Notes: a model not told the origin generated them from the sequence alone. Counted from the first letter of the stretch, positions 8,786 through 17,444 are shown. The stretch: DNA of 36,194 nucleotides from Lentisphaerota bacterium (GCA_018676675.1 JABHEG010000009.1:1-36194), one strand, 5' to 3'. Made by a program: numbers and translations.

Positions 8786-10099
8786 GAGAAGCAGAACGGC
8801 CATGGTGGCAAAGAGGGCGCCCAGGGCGATCTTGCCTGCGGTCACGTTGCGACGGCTCCAGTCGAGAAGACGCTTGGTTTCCAAGCCTCGGAAGGTGAGG
8901 ATCAGGGCGATCACCAGGGGGGTGACAAAGAGGGCGTTGTAGAGCAGCAGGAGGAGGATGGCCCGCGCGGAGCGGCTGCCTGACTTGATGATGAGGACGA
9001 GGGCGGGGACATAGACCTGGCCCGTGCATACGCTTTCCAGTGCCGTCACCAGGCAGCCGGCTACGGTTGCGCCGGTGAAGAGGCGTCGGCTCCCCATTCC
9101 CTCCCGGATCAGCCGATTGATGCGCAGCTTGATGCCGGCGGGGAGCTTGAGTGAGACGGCGTCGGCTTTGCCGGTGCGGTGGTATCGCCAGGCATCAACG
9201 AACGATTGCAGAGCGAGAACGGCCAGCAGGCCGAACATGACCCACTCGATGGCCGTTCGGATGCGCTCGAATCCCTCCAGGGCGTAGAGGGCACGCAACA
9301 GCCCCAGGCCGATGGCGGTATAGGTCACGAACGATGCCAGGCAGAACGCGCTTCCGGCCAGCAGGAGGCGGCGGCCCCGGATCTTAAGGACCGCAAGCAT
9401 GCTCATGAGGAAGACGAGGGTTGCTATCGCACAGGGATTGATGCCGTCAACGAGTCCCGCCAGGGCAACACCGATGACGGTGAATGACCCGAATCGCTCG
9501 TGGAGCAGCGCTTCGCCATCCATCTGTGTCTGTTCCGGCGGTTGGGGTACGGGGGGCGTGGTCGGGGCCGCAACGGCTGGTTGCTGTGGCTCGGGCTGCG
9601 GAAGCAGAGGCTGTGCCTGGAGGCGCTCCAGGGCGAGCTCCTCCACTTTCGCCTGCAGGCCGCCGGATATCTCATCCCAACCCACAAAGGCGTGGGCTTG
9701 ATCGACAATGAACACTGCGGATGCGTTCTTGGTGATATTCAACTTCTTCTGGTATCGGACGAGTTCCAGATAGGTCGCTTTGTCGGCCGTGTGTCGGTGT
9801 TTCAGGGTGTAGAGACCCTCGAGGGAACTCTCGATAGCAGGGAGCACTTCCCTGGAAATGCGGGCGCAGATGGGGCAGCCCTTCTCGTAGAAGTACTCCA
9901 CCAGGACGCCGGTGGAGGCGGCGTCAGTTGTTTGTTCGACGGGAGAGGCGGCGGTCGGCGTCTGGCCAATCGTCTGACTGGTGCCTACGATGATGCCCAG
10001 CAGGAGCACGGCCCAACCGAGGTACTGTCGGCGGCGTAAAGGGCCGGGGGGCGCACTTGGGCTTGTTCGGGAACCGGTTTTGTGCGGACGGCTGTTCAA
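8777..10099 (-). CDS. Thioredoxin-like domain fused to CcdA/DsbD-type membrane domain
   Basis: A 440-residue protein that probably moves reducing equivalents across the inner membrane to periplasmic substrates. The N-terminal hydrophobic segment (RRRQYLGWAVLLLGIIVG) is a signal anchor or signal peptide. The thioredoxin-like domain has a CPIC pair (Cys75, Cys78) after VLVEYFYEKG. A proline-rich linker (about 165-195) leads to a membrane domain of roughly six helices with the two cysteines expected of the CcdA family: INPC (Cys223) and ESVCTGQVYVP (Cys358). Classical DsbD carries its thioredoxin domain at the C-terminus; here it is at the N-terminus. The start is TTG, overlapping the TGA of the upstream DUF1573 gene as TTGA, so translation is probably coupled. 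Confidence 0.8.
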   Translation of the reverse strand: MNSRPHKTGSRTSPSAPPGPLRRRQYLGWAVLLLGIIVGTSQTIGQTPTAASPVEQTTDAASTGVLVEYFYEKGCPICARISREVLPAIESSLEGLYTLKHRHTADKATYLELVRYQKKLNITKNASAVFIVDQAHAFVGWDEISGGLQAKVEELALERLQAQPLLPQPEPQQPAVAAPTTPPVPQPPEQTQMDGEALLHERFGSFTVIGVALAGLVDGINPCAIATLVFLMSMLAVLKIRGRRLLLAGSAFCLASFVTYTAIGLGLLRALYALEGFERIRTAIEWVMFGLLAVLALQSFVDAWRYHRTGKADAVSLKLPAGIKLRINRLIREGMGSRRLFTGATVAGCLVTALESVCTGQVYVPALVLIIKSGSRSARAILLLLLYNALFVTPLVIALILTFRGLETKRLLDWSRRNVTAGKIALGALFATMAVLLLLL

Positions 10100-11121
10100 G
10101 GGACGATTTTGATGGGGACGCGGATGTCCTTCATCTTCTCCAGATCAGTCACGATGTGTACGACCTGTCCGGCGAGTTCAGGCGTGACGCGTATCCCCCG
10201 AAGGTCGATTCGGTACGCCCCGCTTGATTGCTTGATGAGTGTCGTTTGCTCCTCGGTGAATGGGCCGGACACACTCTCAACGCTGAATTCGGCGGCACTC
10301 CCCGGACGAACAAAGATGACACGGTTCAGCGGCTTCCCGGCGGACAGGGGAAACGTCAGTTCCTTGGGAAGCAGGCGCACCTCGCCCATGACGGTCACTG
10401 AGATTGGGAGTTCGACCTCCGAGAGCTCGGGATGTGTCGTATGGATCGTTACTGAGGTTGCGAAGTGCCCGATCTGCAGAGGGGGAACCGTCTCCAGCAT
10501 CAGTTGCTGGCGCTTGCTGTCGATGCGATCACCGACCGTGATTTTGACTTTGGGGGAATGGCTGACCGCTTTGGTGATCTTGATCCCTTTGGCCTGGGAG
10601 ATCAGGACCACGGGCTGACGGACGGTTTGATCCGATGGGATGTTACGGAAATTGACGAAGCTGGGCTCCAGGTCCACCTGCCCGAAGACCGTGCCCTTGA
10701 ACCACAGTTGGTAGATGGGGTTCACCGGGTCGTTCGACTCGATGCGAATCGGGATCTGTTGGATGCCGCGACGTCCCAGGGGAGACAGCTCCACGGTGAC
10801 CTTTGTCTTCCCACCGGGGCGAATGGTGTTACTCTTGATTCGCGACACTGAGCAGCCGCATCCGGACGAGATCCGCTTCACCTCAAGCGCCGCATTTCCG
10901 GCATTCTGGATGGTAAACTCGTGCTTGATCGTGTCGCGGTCTTCCGCTCGCCCGAAGTCGTGGGTCGGCGCATCACAGGTGATTTCAGGTTTCCGGGCGC
11001 GATCGGTTCCCTGGGCTTGTGCCGTCTGTGACCGCAGTGTCAGCCCGGCAACGCAGCCGGCAACGGCGAGTGTCAGCGCCGCGCGACTGATCAACCGGGC
11101 GTGGTGTAGCGTACCGTGCAT
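10096..11121 (-). CDS. Exported DUF1573 domain protein
   Basis: A 341-residue exported protein. The ATG follows CCAGGAAAG at good spacing. The N-terminus (RLISRAALTLAVAGCVAGLTLRS, then TAQAQG) is a signal peptide. DUF1573 features are clear: ITCDAPTHDFGRAEDRDTIKHEFTIQN at about 50-75 (described in part: HDFG, then HEFTIQNAGNAAL), the RISSGCGCS motif near 85-92, and LSPLGRRGIQQIPIRIESND. Further immunoglobulin-like segments follow. DUF1573 proteins are common and of unknown function in Bacteroidota and PVC bacteria; the Cys-Gly-Cys pair is a family hallmark. Co-transcription with a thioredoxin-CcdA-type protein raises the possibility that this cysteine pair is a redox substrate, which is inference. 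Confidence 0.85.
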   Translation of the reverse strand: MHGTLHHARLISRAALTLAVAGCVAGLTLRSQTAQAQGTDRARKPEITCDAPTHDFGRAEDRDTIKHEFTIQNAGNAALEVKRISSGCGCSVSRIKSNTIRPGGKTKVTVELSPLGRRGIQQIPIRIESNDPVNPIYQLWFKGTVFGQVDLEPSFVNFRNIPSDQTVRQPVVLISQAKGIKITKAVSHSPKVKITVGDRIDSKRQQLMLETVPPLQIGHFATSVTIHTTHPELSEVELPISVTVMGEVRLLPKELTFPLSAGKPLNRVIFVRPGSAAEFSVESVSGPFTEEQTTLIKQSSGAYRIDLRGIRVTPELAGQVVHIVTDLEKMKDIRVPIKIVP

Positions 11122-11164
11122 GGTGTTTCTTTCCTGGTTCTCGGCCTTTCCCCTGACGCTCTCT

Positions 11165-11194
11165 AGTTTAGTGGCTCGTGCCCACTCGGGTCAA
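11165..11194 (-). promoter_or_regulatory. Sigma-70-like promoter for the DUF1573 operon
   Basis: On the minus strand TTGACC (11194-11189; 5 of 6) is followed after 18 bp by TAAACT (11170-11165; 4 of 6). The predicted start near 11158 gives a leader of about 37 nt to the ATG at 11121. The upstream amidohydrolase ends at 11254, so this marks a separate transcription unit. Confidence 0.45.
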
Positions 11195-11253
11195 GCCGCA
11201 GTCAGTCCCGGGGCTCCGGGCGGCAGTGGCGACGACAGGGGAGATCGTCCTGT

Positions 11254-12021
11254 TCAGGAGGCGATCATAGCGAGGAGGTTGTCTGCAAAGATCATCTGCT
11301 TGACGGCATCATCTACATCGAGTTCGAGGACCCGCCCTGCGTTGGTGTAGAAGCAGGCGGGCATGTCTGTTCCGAAGAGAACGCGTTCTGGTCCGAGGCG
11401 CTCGATGGCCGTTTCGTAGGCTCCCTTCTCGTTGATTGATCCTGCGTAGTCGACCGCAACGTTTGGGCAGTCTGCAACGGCCGCCAAACCATGTTCGAAC
11501 TGGGCCCCCATGTGGGCCATGATGAACTGTCCCTGCGGGAACCTTCGGGCCAGTTCCGCGATTTCTCCAGGAGGGCTCTCCTGAGCCGGTGGCTCCCCGT
11601 GTGGACGGAAATAGGAATGGTACAGAACGGGCCAACCATGTTCCAGGGCTGCTTCTGTAACAGTGGTTGTGCATGGTGCGACGGCTCGCTGACTGATCCA
11701 GTACTTGAGGCCCCGGAAATCATGCGACGCACACCAGGCCACCTGTTGCAGGGCATTGTCTGTGTGCTGCGCGTTCACATACGCGAAGGGGATGATGCGT
11801 TCGCCCACGTGATCACGGAGCCGGAGTGTCGCTTCATTCGCGGCAGTGACTTGCTCGGCGGACGGCTCCTGGCCCCCGTTCAGATTGCTCAGGATGACCA
11901 GTGCATCGAGTTCGAAGCGATCCAGGCACTCCACAAGGTAAGCGGTGTCGGCGAACAGGCTCCAGTTGTGGACATGCATGTCAATGATTCGGAATCGCTG
12001 CAGTTCCTCGATCAGTCCCAT
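11254..12021 (-). CDS. Amidohydrolase family protein (Amidohydro_2 type), catalytically intact
   Basis: A 255-residue TIM-barrel metallohydrolase of the Amidohydro_2 superfamily, which includes hydrolases, lactonases and decarboxylases. The metal site looks complete: DMHVH (residues 14-18), RGLKYW, VLYHSYF, IMAHMG and LFGTDMP. The ATG at 12021 has a strong GGAGGAGG and lies ten bases inside the preceding gene, so the two are probably translated together. That partner (12012-12785) is a paralogue that has lost the metal ligands. Both lie behind a ketosynthase III gene, so a role in processing or decarboxylating its product is plausible but unproven. Confidence 0.8.
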   Translation of the reverse strand: MGLIEELQRFRIIDMHVHNWSLFADTAYLVECLDRFELDALVILSNLNGGQEPSAEQVTAANEATLRLRDHVGERIIPFAYVNAQHTDNALQQVAWCASHDFRGLKYWISQRAVAPCTTTVTEAALEHGWPVLYHSYFRPHGEPPAQESPPGEIAELARRFPQGQFIMAHMGAQFEHGLAAVADCPNVAVDYAGSINEKGAYETAIERLGPERVLFGTDMPACFYTNAGRVLELDVDDAVKQMIFADNLLAMIAS

Positions 12022-12785
12022 CGCAGCACCTCCTCCGCCGTCGTCTTCAGGATGGCCTGTTTCTGGTCCGAGGTGAGTTGGGACGCCTCAAGTGCCAGTC
12101 GGCTGCCCTTCCAGTAGTAGAACGGGGCTCCGGTCCCCAAGAGCACGCGTTCCGGGGTGAACCAGTCGGGAAGCGTGTCGAACGACCGTACGGTTGGCTT
12201 GCTGCAACCGAGGTCAATGAAGACATTGGGCAGTTCATCCCAATCGACCTTCATGGCTGCCAGTTCGGCGAAGAAGAACATTGACAGGACGATGGTTGCC
12301 TCGGGGACAGCATTGAGGAGGGCGACCAGATGCTGCATGTTGGGCTCGGCCTGCTGGACGCATCGGGGGGCGATTCGCCCGTCGAACAGGCGTGCCGTGA
12401 TCGTCACGGGTAGGCCGGCTTCGGCAGCGGCCCGGACCGTGCGGACCGTTGCGGATGCGCTGAGATTGACGTGGTGCAGGCAAGGGATCAGGCGGAGACC
12501 GACGACTCTGCGTTCCAGAGCGGCCGCCTGCACGTGTTTCTCGGGGTTCGGGAAGTCCGGGTTGACGACCGCATAGAAGGAAAGCCAATCGGCCAGCTCG
12601 AGGAAGTTGTCCAAGTCCTTCTTCAGGCCTTCGGATGGGTCGTGGTAGAAGATGGACGAGTAGCCCGTTGCCGCTCCTTGCGAGAGGCCGGCCGCCTTTC
12701 TCAGAGCGAGGAGGTCGCTTGGTGCTGACGGAGCGTCCCGGAACGGGCAGGCACCGACAAAGAGGCATGTATCAACCGCAGGCAC
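12012..12785 (-). CDS. Degenerate amidohydrolase-like protein, probable pseudoenzyme
   Basis: A 257-residue protein with the overall layout of its neighbour at 11254. The N-terminal strand reads VDTCLFVGACPF where family members have D-x-H-x-H, so both histidines are missing. The late motif reads LLGTGAPFYYW where the intact paralogue has LFGTDMPACFY, so the catalytic aspartate is also gone. Other parts are preserved (LRLIPCLHHVNL, VFIDLGCSK). The GTG start at 12785 has GGAGGGA just upstream. The frame is intact and tightly packed (36 bp after the ketosynthase, 10-bp overlap with the next gene), so it looks functional but non-catalytic, perhaps a structural partner or a binding subunit. Confidence 0.7.
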   Translation of the reverse strand: MPAVDTCLFVGACPFRDAPSAPSDLLALRKAAGLSQGAATGYSSIFYHDPSEGLKKDLDNFLELADWLSFYAVVNPDFPNPEKHVQAAALERRVVGLRLIPCLHHVNLSASATVRTVRAAAEAGLPVTITARLFDGRIAPRCVQQAEPNMQHLVALLNAVPEATIVLSMFFFAELAAMKVDWDELPNVFIDLGCSKPTVRSFDTLPDWFTPERVLLGTGAPFYYWKGSRLALEASQLTSDQKQAILKTTAEEVLRWD

Positions 12786-12821
12786 CGCATTCCCTCCGTG
12801 TGTGACCCAGCTCCCAGCCGT

Positions 12822-13868
12822 CTACCACTCCACCCCCAGCATGGTGCAGTTAATGCCGCTGCCGATGCCGAGCATCGCGAGCTTGTCGCCCCGCTTCAAG
12901 CGCTCTGCCTCCACGGCCATCGCCGTTGTCACGGGCAGTGAGGCCGATCCGCAGTTGCCGAGGTGTTCGAAGGTCGAGAAGTCTTTCGTGAGGTCAAGGT
13001 TCAGGTGCTCATAGAGCTGTTCCCTGTGGGCTCGTCCCACTTGATGGCAGCAGACACAGTCGGGCGTGTCATTGTCCCAGTCGAGCTCCTGCTTGGCCAA
13101 CTCCCAGGTCTGTTCAGCTAACTCGATGCCATGGGCAAGCAGCTGTTCCGCGTCTGTCTGCATGTTCGCGTGTGTCGCGTTGGACATGCCGGTTTCGGCA
13201 CTGCCTTGGCACAGGTGGTTGTATTTGGTGTTGGCCAGGTGAGCCCCGCCGAGGAGGCGGCGCCCGGTCTTGCTCATTGAGCGATGAGTAAGGACGACGG
13301 CTGCGGCGGCCGAACCGATGGTCAATGAGGCAAAGTGGGATTTGATGTCCTTCCGGGTGAGGGACGTGTCGTTGACAAGTTCCTCGATGGTCCCGTCCAT
13401 GAGCCCTTGTGCCTGCTCACCGGAGACGATGACGCCTGCCTGGGCCTGGCCGAGTTGGATCATATTAGCCAGCATGATCATTCCGGAAAGGACGCCGAGG
13501 CATGCGTTGGAGATATCGAGGTTCAGAGCCTTCCCGGGAAGCCCGAGGAGTCGGTGAACGGTGGTGGAGGTGGCTGGCTCAACGAAGTCTCTGGACACAG
13601 AGCAGTGGAACAGGCAGTCCAGCTGGCTGGGCAGCAGGCCGGCTTGCTTCAGGGCTTTTTCACCAGCTCGCGCGCTGACCTCACTGGGGCGCGTGCCCCG
13701 CTTCCACATCCGCCGCTCTTTGATGCCCGAGATTAGTTCGAGGCGCCCTTCGGGCAGATGCAGGCGATCATAGAGGGGCTTCAGCCACTTTTCCACCGTG
13801 TCAGAAGACACGGCACGGGACGGGAGGACATGGCTGATCGCTTCGACACAGACGTCCGTGTAGCGCAT
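12822..13868 (-). CDS. 3-oxoacyl-ACP synthase III-like ketosynthase (FabH/OleA-type)
   Basis: A 348-residue thiolase-fold enzyme that would condense an acyl thioester with a second acyl unit. The family residues are present: Cys123 in ISNACLGVLSG, His275 in CCHQVGRAHREQ and Asn305 in HLGNCGSASLPV. The C-terminus LGIGSGINCTMLGVEW is typical. The ATG follows AAAGGTGG. It differs from housekeeping FabH in its active-site surroundings and resembles FabH-like enzymes of special pathways (OleA, DarB), though I cannot assign it to one. It leads an operon with two amidohydrolase-like genes and is divergent from a ketosynthase-ACP operon. A strong sigma-70-like promoter lies about 100 bp upstream. Confidence 0.85.
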   Translation of the reverse strand: MRYTDVCVEAISHVLPSRAVSSDTVEKWLKPLYDRLHLPEGRLELISGIKERRMWKRGTRPSEVSARAGEKALKQAGLLPSQLDCLFHCSVSRDFVEPATSTTVHRLLGLPGKALNLDISNACLGVLSGMIMLANMIQLGQAQAGVIVSGEQAQGLMDGTIEELVNDTSLTRKDIKSHFASLTIGSAAAAVVLTHRSMSKTGRRLLGGAHLANTKYNHLCQGSAETGMSNATHANMQTDAEQLLAHGIELAEQTWELAKQELDWDNDTPDCVCCHQVGRAHREQLYEHLNLDLTKDFSTFEHLGNCGSASLPVTTAMAVEAERLKRGDKLAMLGIGSGINCTMLGVEW

Positions 13869-13967
13869 GGACCACCTTTTGCTGACTGCACATCACGCCG
13901 GGGAGGGGGACCTTCCGAGGGGATTACCGCCCGGCAGCAGCGTCATATTGCTGACGAAAAAGCGTCT

Positions 13968-13995
13968 AATATATCGCCTTTCCTACTGGTGACAA
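13968..13995 (-). promoter_or_regulatory. Sigma-70-like promoter for the ketosynthase III operon
   Basis: On the minus strand TTGTCA (13995-13990; 5 of 6) and TATATT (13973-13968; 5 of 6) are separated by 16 bp. Transcription would begin near 13962, leaving a leader of about 95 nt to the ATG at 13868. This is the best promoter match in the divergent region. Confidence 0.5.
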
Positions 13996-14039
13996 ATGAC
14001 ATAGAGACCGGGCCCCGGGAGTTTTTTGGGTGGTCCGGG

Positions 14040-14068
14040 TTTCCCCCCACGGGCTCTGAGCGTATATT
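14040..14068 (+). promoter_or_regulatory. Weak promoter candidate for the ketosynthase-ACP operon
   Basis: TATATT at 14063-14068 is a good -10 box, but the sequence 17 bp upstream (TTTCCC) is a poor -35. If used, the leader is about 135 nt. An activator may be needed, or the true promoter may lie elsewhere in the divergent region. Confidence 0.25.
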
Positions 14069-14210
14069 ACAGGTCTCTTAGTTTGTTCTTGTTCGTTCGG
14101 CTCTGCGCGTTGCAGGGGGCATATTGGTGCCCATTGGCCTGGCTTCAGTGGTTGGGCACAGCGTTCCGGGCAACCGTACTACCAGCTGATGAAAAGGGGC
14201 AGTCGAGGTT

Positions 14211-15449
14211 ATGGAGCCTGGAGCTCGAATTGTCATTACAGGGGTTGGTCTTGCGTCTCCCAACGGGGACAACCTTGCGGAATTTCGCTCGAACCTTCTA
14301 GCCGGCGTGTCCGGAGTTGAGCCTTACAGCATTCGGTACTTTGGTGACACCGTTGCCGGTGTCTGCCACTTCAACACGAAGAAGTACCAGACGCGGAAGG
14401 AGCTTCGAGTTGGGACGCGAGCGGGATCGATCGCGATCTACTGCTCAAACGAGGCGGTTCAGGACTCTGGATTGCCGTGGGCTGAACTGGATTCGTCTCG
14501 GACCGGCGTGTACCTCGGAATCACCGAGCACGGCAATGTTGAGACGGAAGGTGAGATCCATGAGATCCGCAAATACGACGATAACATCCGTTACTGGTCG
14601 CATTACCACAACCCCCGCACCGTTGCCAACAACCCTGCGGGCGAGGTGACGATTAACCTGAAGATTACCGGGCCCCACTACACCGTTGGTGCGGCTTGTG
14701 CGGCCGGGAATCTCGGGATTGTGCAGGGATGCCAGCAATTGCGCTTGGGTGAGGTCGACCTCGCGTTGGCCGGCGGCGTTTCAGAGAGCATTCGTACGTT
14801 TGGTATTTTCGCCGGGTTCAACAGCCAGAACGCACTCGCGGTTCATGAGGATCCGACGCGAGCCAGCCGACCGTTTGACAAGGCTCGAAACGGGATCGTG
14901 GTTTCCGAAGGTGGCGCCGTATTTACGCTGGAGCGTCTCGAAGACGCCCAGGCTCGCGGGGCCAAAATTTACGGCGAAATCGCTGGCTACGCGGCCAATT
15001 CTGATGCGATGGACATGGTGCTGCCATTCCAGGAACGGCAGGCGGAGTGCATCCGGAAGGCCATTCAACGTGCGGGGATGGAACCTGGCGACATTCATTT
15101 GGTCAACACACACGCCACCGGAACACCTGCCGGGGACGTGCAGGAGTGTGCTGCGATAAGGAGTGTTTTCGGAGACAGTCCGCAGACTTACGTGAACAAC
15201 ACGAAGAGCTTCATCGGGCACGCGATGGGAGCTGCCGGGGCGTTGGAGTTGGCAGGGAACTTACCATCGTTTGATGACCTGATTGTCCACCACACGATCA
15301 ACGTGGATGATCTCGATCCTGAGTGTGCCTTGCCGAATCTGGTTCACGAGGCTCCGGTCCAGGCTGAGAAGCTGGACACGATCTTGAATAATTCGTTTGG
15401 GATGTTAGGGATTAACTCCGTTCTGATAGTTAAGCGAGTTCAGTCATAG
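14211..15449 (+). CDS. Beta-ketoacyl synthase (FabF-like), ACP-partnered
   Basis: A 412-residue condensing enzyme with a complete catalytic triad: Cys163 in GAACAAGN, His301 in NTHATGTPAGD and His337 in NTKSFIGHAMGAAG, with Lys332 in the last motif. Residues 1-20 (RIVITGVGLASPNG) are typical of the family. The ATG has CGAGG immediately upstream. The middle section (HGNVETEGEIHEIRKYDDN, about 107-125) is unlike housekeeping FabF, and the protein is followed directly by a dedicated ACP. This points to a special acyl or polyketide-like pathway, not primary fatty acid synthesis. No ketoreductase, dehydratase or enoyl reductase lies in the window, so those would have to come from elsewhere. Confidence 0.85.
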   Translation: MEPGARIVITGVGLASPNGDNLAEFRSNLLAGVSGVEPYSIRYFGDTVAGVCHFNTKKYQTRKELRVGTRAGSIAIYCSNEAVQDSGLPWAELDSSRTGVYLGITEHGNVETEGEIHEIRKYDDNIRYWSHYHNPRTVANNPAGEVTINLKITGPHYTVGAACAAGNLGIVQGCQQLRLGEVDLALAGGVSESIRTFGIFAGFNSQNALAVHEDPTRASRPFDKARNGIVVSEGGAVFTLERLEDAQARGAKIYGEIAGYAANSDAMDMVLPFQERQAECIRKAIQRAGMEPGDIHLVNTHATGTPAGDVQECAAIRSVFGDSPQTYVNNTKSFIGHAMGAAGALELAGNLPSFDDLIVHHTINVDDLDPECALPNLVHEAPVQAEKLDTILNNSFGMLGINSVLIVKRVQS

Positions 15450-15503
15450 CCGGTTCACTTCGAGCCGCAAGACGGTTCTTCAGATGAGGGAGACTCAGCG
15501 CCG

Positions 15504-15755
15504 ATGACGAGAGAACAGATTGGTCAGGCCATCGTCGACATTATCACCGACATTATACCTGATGAAGACTGCTCGAGCCTTGACCCGGACCAAGCCCTTC
15601 GGGACCAGCTGGACCTCGATTCGATGGATTTCCTCGATATCGTGATGGAACTCCGGAAGAAGTATGGCGTTGAGGTCCCGGAGAGTGATTATCCGCAACT
15701 GGCAACCCTGACCAGCTGCATTGACTACCTTGAGCCGAAGCTGGCTGACAAGTAG
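15504..15755 (+). CDS. Acyl carrier protein
   Basis: An 83-residue acidic protein that would carry the growing acyl chain on phosphopantetheine at Ser40 in LDLDSMDFLDIV. The helix pattern (ALRDQLDLDSMD, then ELRKKYGVEVPE) and size are those of a stand-alone ACP. The ATG follows GAGGGAG. It lies 54 bp after the ketosynthase, almost surely in the same transcript. A gap of about 200 bp with no visible gene separates it from the methyltransferase-glycosyltransferase gene. Confidence 0.9.
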   Translation: MTREQIGQAIVDIITDIIPDEDCSSLDPDQALRDQLDLDSMDFLDIVMELRKKYGVEVPESDYPQLATLTSCIDYLEPKLADK

Positions 15756-15957
15756 TTGCGGTTCCGCGGTTCTTCCAGAGCCGGCTCATGCCCCCGACCT
15801 GATCTTCCGCCGGCCTCCGTCACTGAGTGCCCGTTCTTGGGCCATCCGTCTATCCGGGATGGTCACGTGCGGGGCGATTCTCCGTCCACGAGCCTGATGG
15901 GTGCTGCTTGCGTGGTGTCTTGTCCGGTTTCGTGTTGAGCATGGTGTGGCAAGGGCG

Positions 15958-17412
15958 ATGACTAATCCCGAATCAACCGACGTTCCCGGCAACCCTCTGA
16001 CCGACTCTGACACTCGGCGGCGGTTTTGGGATTCGACTGCCATCAAGATGGACACTTGGAACGGTTGGGGTGGGGCTTACCATCGCCGGCTGCTGCGCGT
16101 GTATCGTCACCTCATTGCTCCCGGTCAACGTGTTCTGGAAGTGGGATGTGGCCGTGGCGACCTGCTGGCCGGCCTTGAGCCCGTTCACGGTGTAGGGGTT
16201 GATTTCTCCGGGGAGATGGTCGAACGTGCTCGGGACCGGCACCCGGAGTTGACGTTCATCGAGGCGGATGCGCATGCCCTGGAACTTGAGGGGGACTTTG
16301 ACGCAATTATCCTCTCGGATCTGGTCAATGATGTCATTGATGTCCAGGCTGTGTTGGAGCACGTTGCCGCTGTCTCGAAGCCCAGTACCCGGATTATCCT
16401 CAATCTTCACAGTCAGGCGTGGCGTCCGATCCTCTCGCTGGCCCGTTGGATGGGGCTTGCCAAGCCACTTCTGCCGCAGAACTGGCTCACCCGCGAGGAC
16501 GTCGGCCACCTTCTTTTCCTTTCCGGGCTGGAAGTGATACGATCCTGGCAGGAAGTCCTGTATCCCCTCCCCCTGCCCCTGCTGGCTGGGTTTGCGAATC
16601 GGTTTCTGGCGAGAATCTGGCCGTTCCGGCACGCATCGCTGAGCAATTTCATTCTTGCCCGTCCCGCCCCCGTTCGACGCGAGTTGCCGGCTGAGCCGAT
16701 CGTCTCAGTGATTGTTGCTGCCCGCAATGAAGCCGGGAACGTTGCGTCGATTCTTGAGCGCGTTCCGGAGATGGGGGGAGGCACGGAGCTCGTGTTCGTT
16801 GAGGGAGGCTCGACGGATGACACGTATGCTGTGATCGAGCAGCAGATCGCCGAGAACCCCGAGAAGCCCTGGAAGCTCTTCAAGCAGCCTGGCAAGGGCA
16901 AAGGCGATGCCGTTCGGGTTGGGTTCGAGGAGGCGTCGGGCGAGATCCTGATGATTCTTGACGCTGATCTCACCGTCCCGCCTGAGGATCTGCCTCGTTT
17001 CTATGAAGCGCTGCGTTCCGGGAAGGCGGATTTTGTCAATGGGGTTCGGCTAGTGTATCCCATGGAAAAGCGGGCGATGCGGTTCTTCAACCTCCTGGGA
17101 AACAAGTTCTTCAGCATGGCTTTCTCTTGGCTTCTGGAGCAGCCGATCAAAGACACGCTCTGCGGGACCAAGGTGCTGTGGAAGTCGGACTACGAGCGGA
17201 TTGCGGCCAATCGGTCGTACTTTGGTGACTTCGATCCATTTGGTGACTTCGATTTGATATTTGGTGCGGTGAAGCAGAACTTCCGGATTGTGGACCTACC
17301 GATTCGGTACCGCGAACGCACCTATGGGGACACCAACATTCAGCGCTGGCGGCACGGCGTACTGCTCCTGCGAATGGTTCTTTTCGCTGCAAGACGGATC
17401 AAGTTTGTGTAG
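15958..17412 (+). CDS. SAM-dependent methyltransferase fused to family 2 glycosyltransferase
   Basis: A 484-residue two-domain enzyme. Residues about 20-240 form a class I methyltransferase with the SAM motif VLEVGCGRGDLL (about 59), the acidic strand VGVDFSGEMVERAR and an IILSDLVND motif. Residues about 250-484 form a GT-A family 2 glycosyltransferase: VSVIVAARNEAGN, the DxD-like DADLT (about 334), LCGTKVLWKSDYERI, and a C-terminal YRERTYGDTNIQRWRHG as in dolichol-phosphate-mannose-synthase-like enzymes. The ATG at 15958 is chosen because it opens the conserved part; AAGGG lies very close, so an upstream start (GTG 15901) is possible. The substrate may be the ACP-borne or released lipid made next door, or an unrelated polyprenyl phosphate. 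Confidence 0.8.
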   Translation: MTNPESTDVPGNPLTDSDTRRRFWDSTAIKMDTWNGWGGAYHRRLLRVYRHLIAPGQRVLEVGCGRGDLLAGLEPVHGVGVDFSGEMVERARDRHPELTFIEADAHALELEGDFDAIILSDLVNDVIDVQAVLEHVAAVSKPSTRIILNLHSQAWRPILSLARWMGLAKPLLPQNWLTREDVGHLLFLSGLEVIRSWQEVLYPLPLPLLAGFANRFLARIWPFRHASLSNFILARPAPVRRELPAEPIVSVIVAARNEAGNVASILERVPEMGGGTELVFVEGGSTDDTYAVIEQQIAENPEKPWKLFKQPGKGKGDAVRVGFEEASGEILMILDADLTVPPEDLPRFYEALRSGKADFVNGVRLVYPMEKRAMRFFNLLGNKFFSMAFSWLLEQPIKDTLCGTKVLWKSDYERIAANRSYFGDFDPFGDFDLIFGAVKQNFRIVDLPIRYRERTYGDTNIQRWRHGVLLLRMVLFAARRIKFV

Positions 17413-17444
17413 AGGCTTCGACGGTCGCCACTGGGAGCGTTCTG

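Larger units (their letters stand above)
13869..14210. other. Divergent regulatory region between the two ketosynthase operons
   Basis: No gene is visible in these 342 bases. The stretch carries a good minus-strand promoter (13968-13995), a weak plus-strand promoter (14040-14068), and a GC-rich palindrome near 14008-14019 followed by TTTTTT. Both operons could be controlled from here, and I see no clear operator. Confidence 0.6.

Noticed and set aside
14008..14027. GC-rich palindrome followed by TTTTTT as a terminator
   Set aside because: The palindrome leaves almost no loop and no plus-strand gene ends upstream of it.
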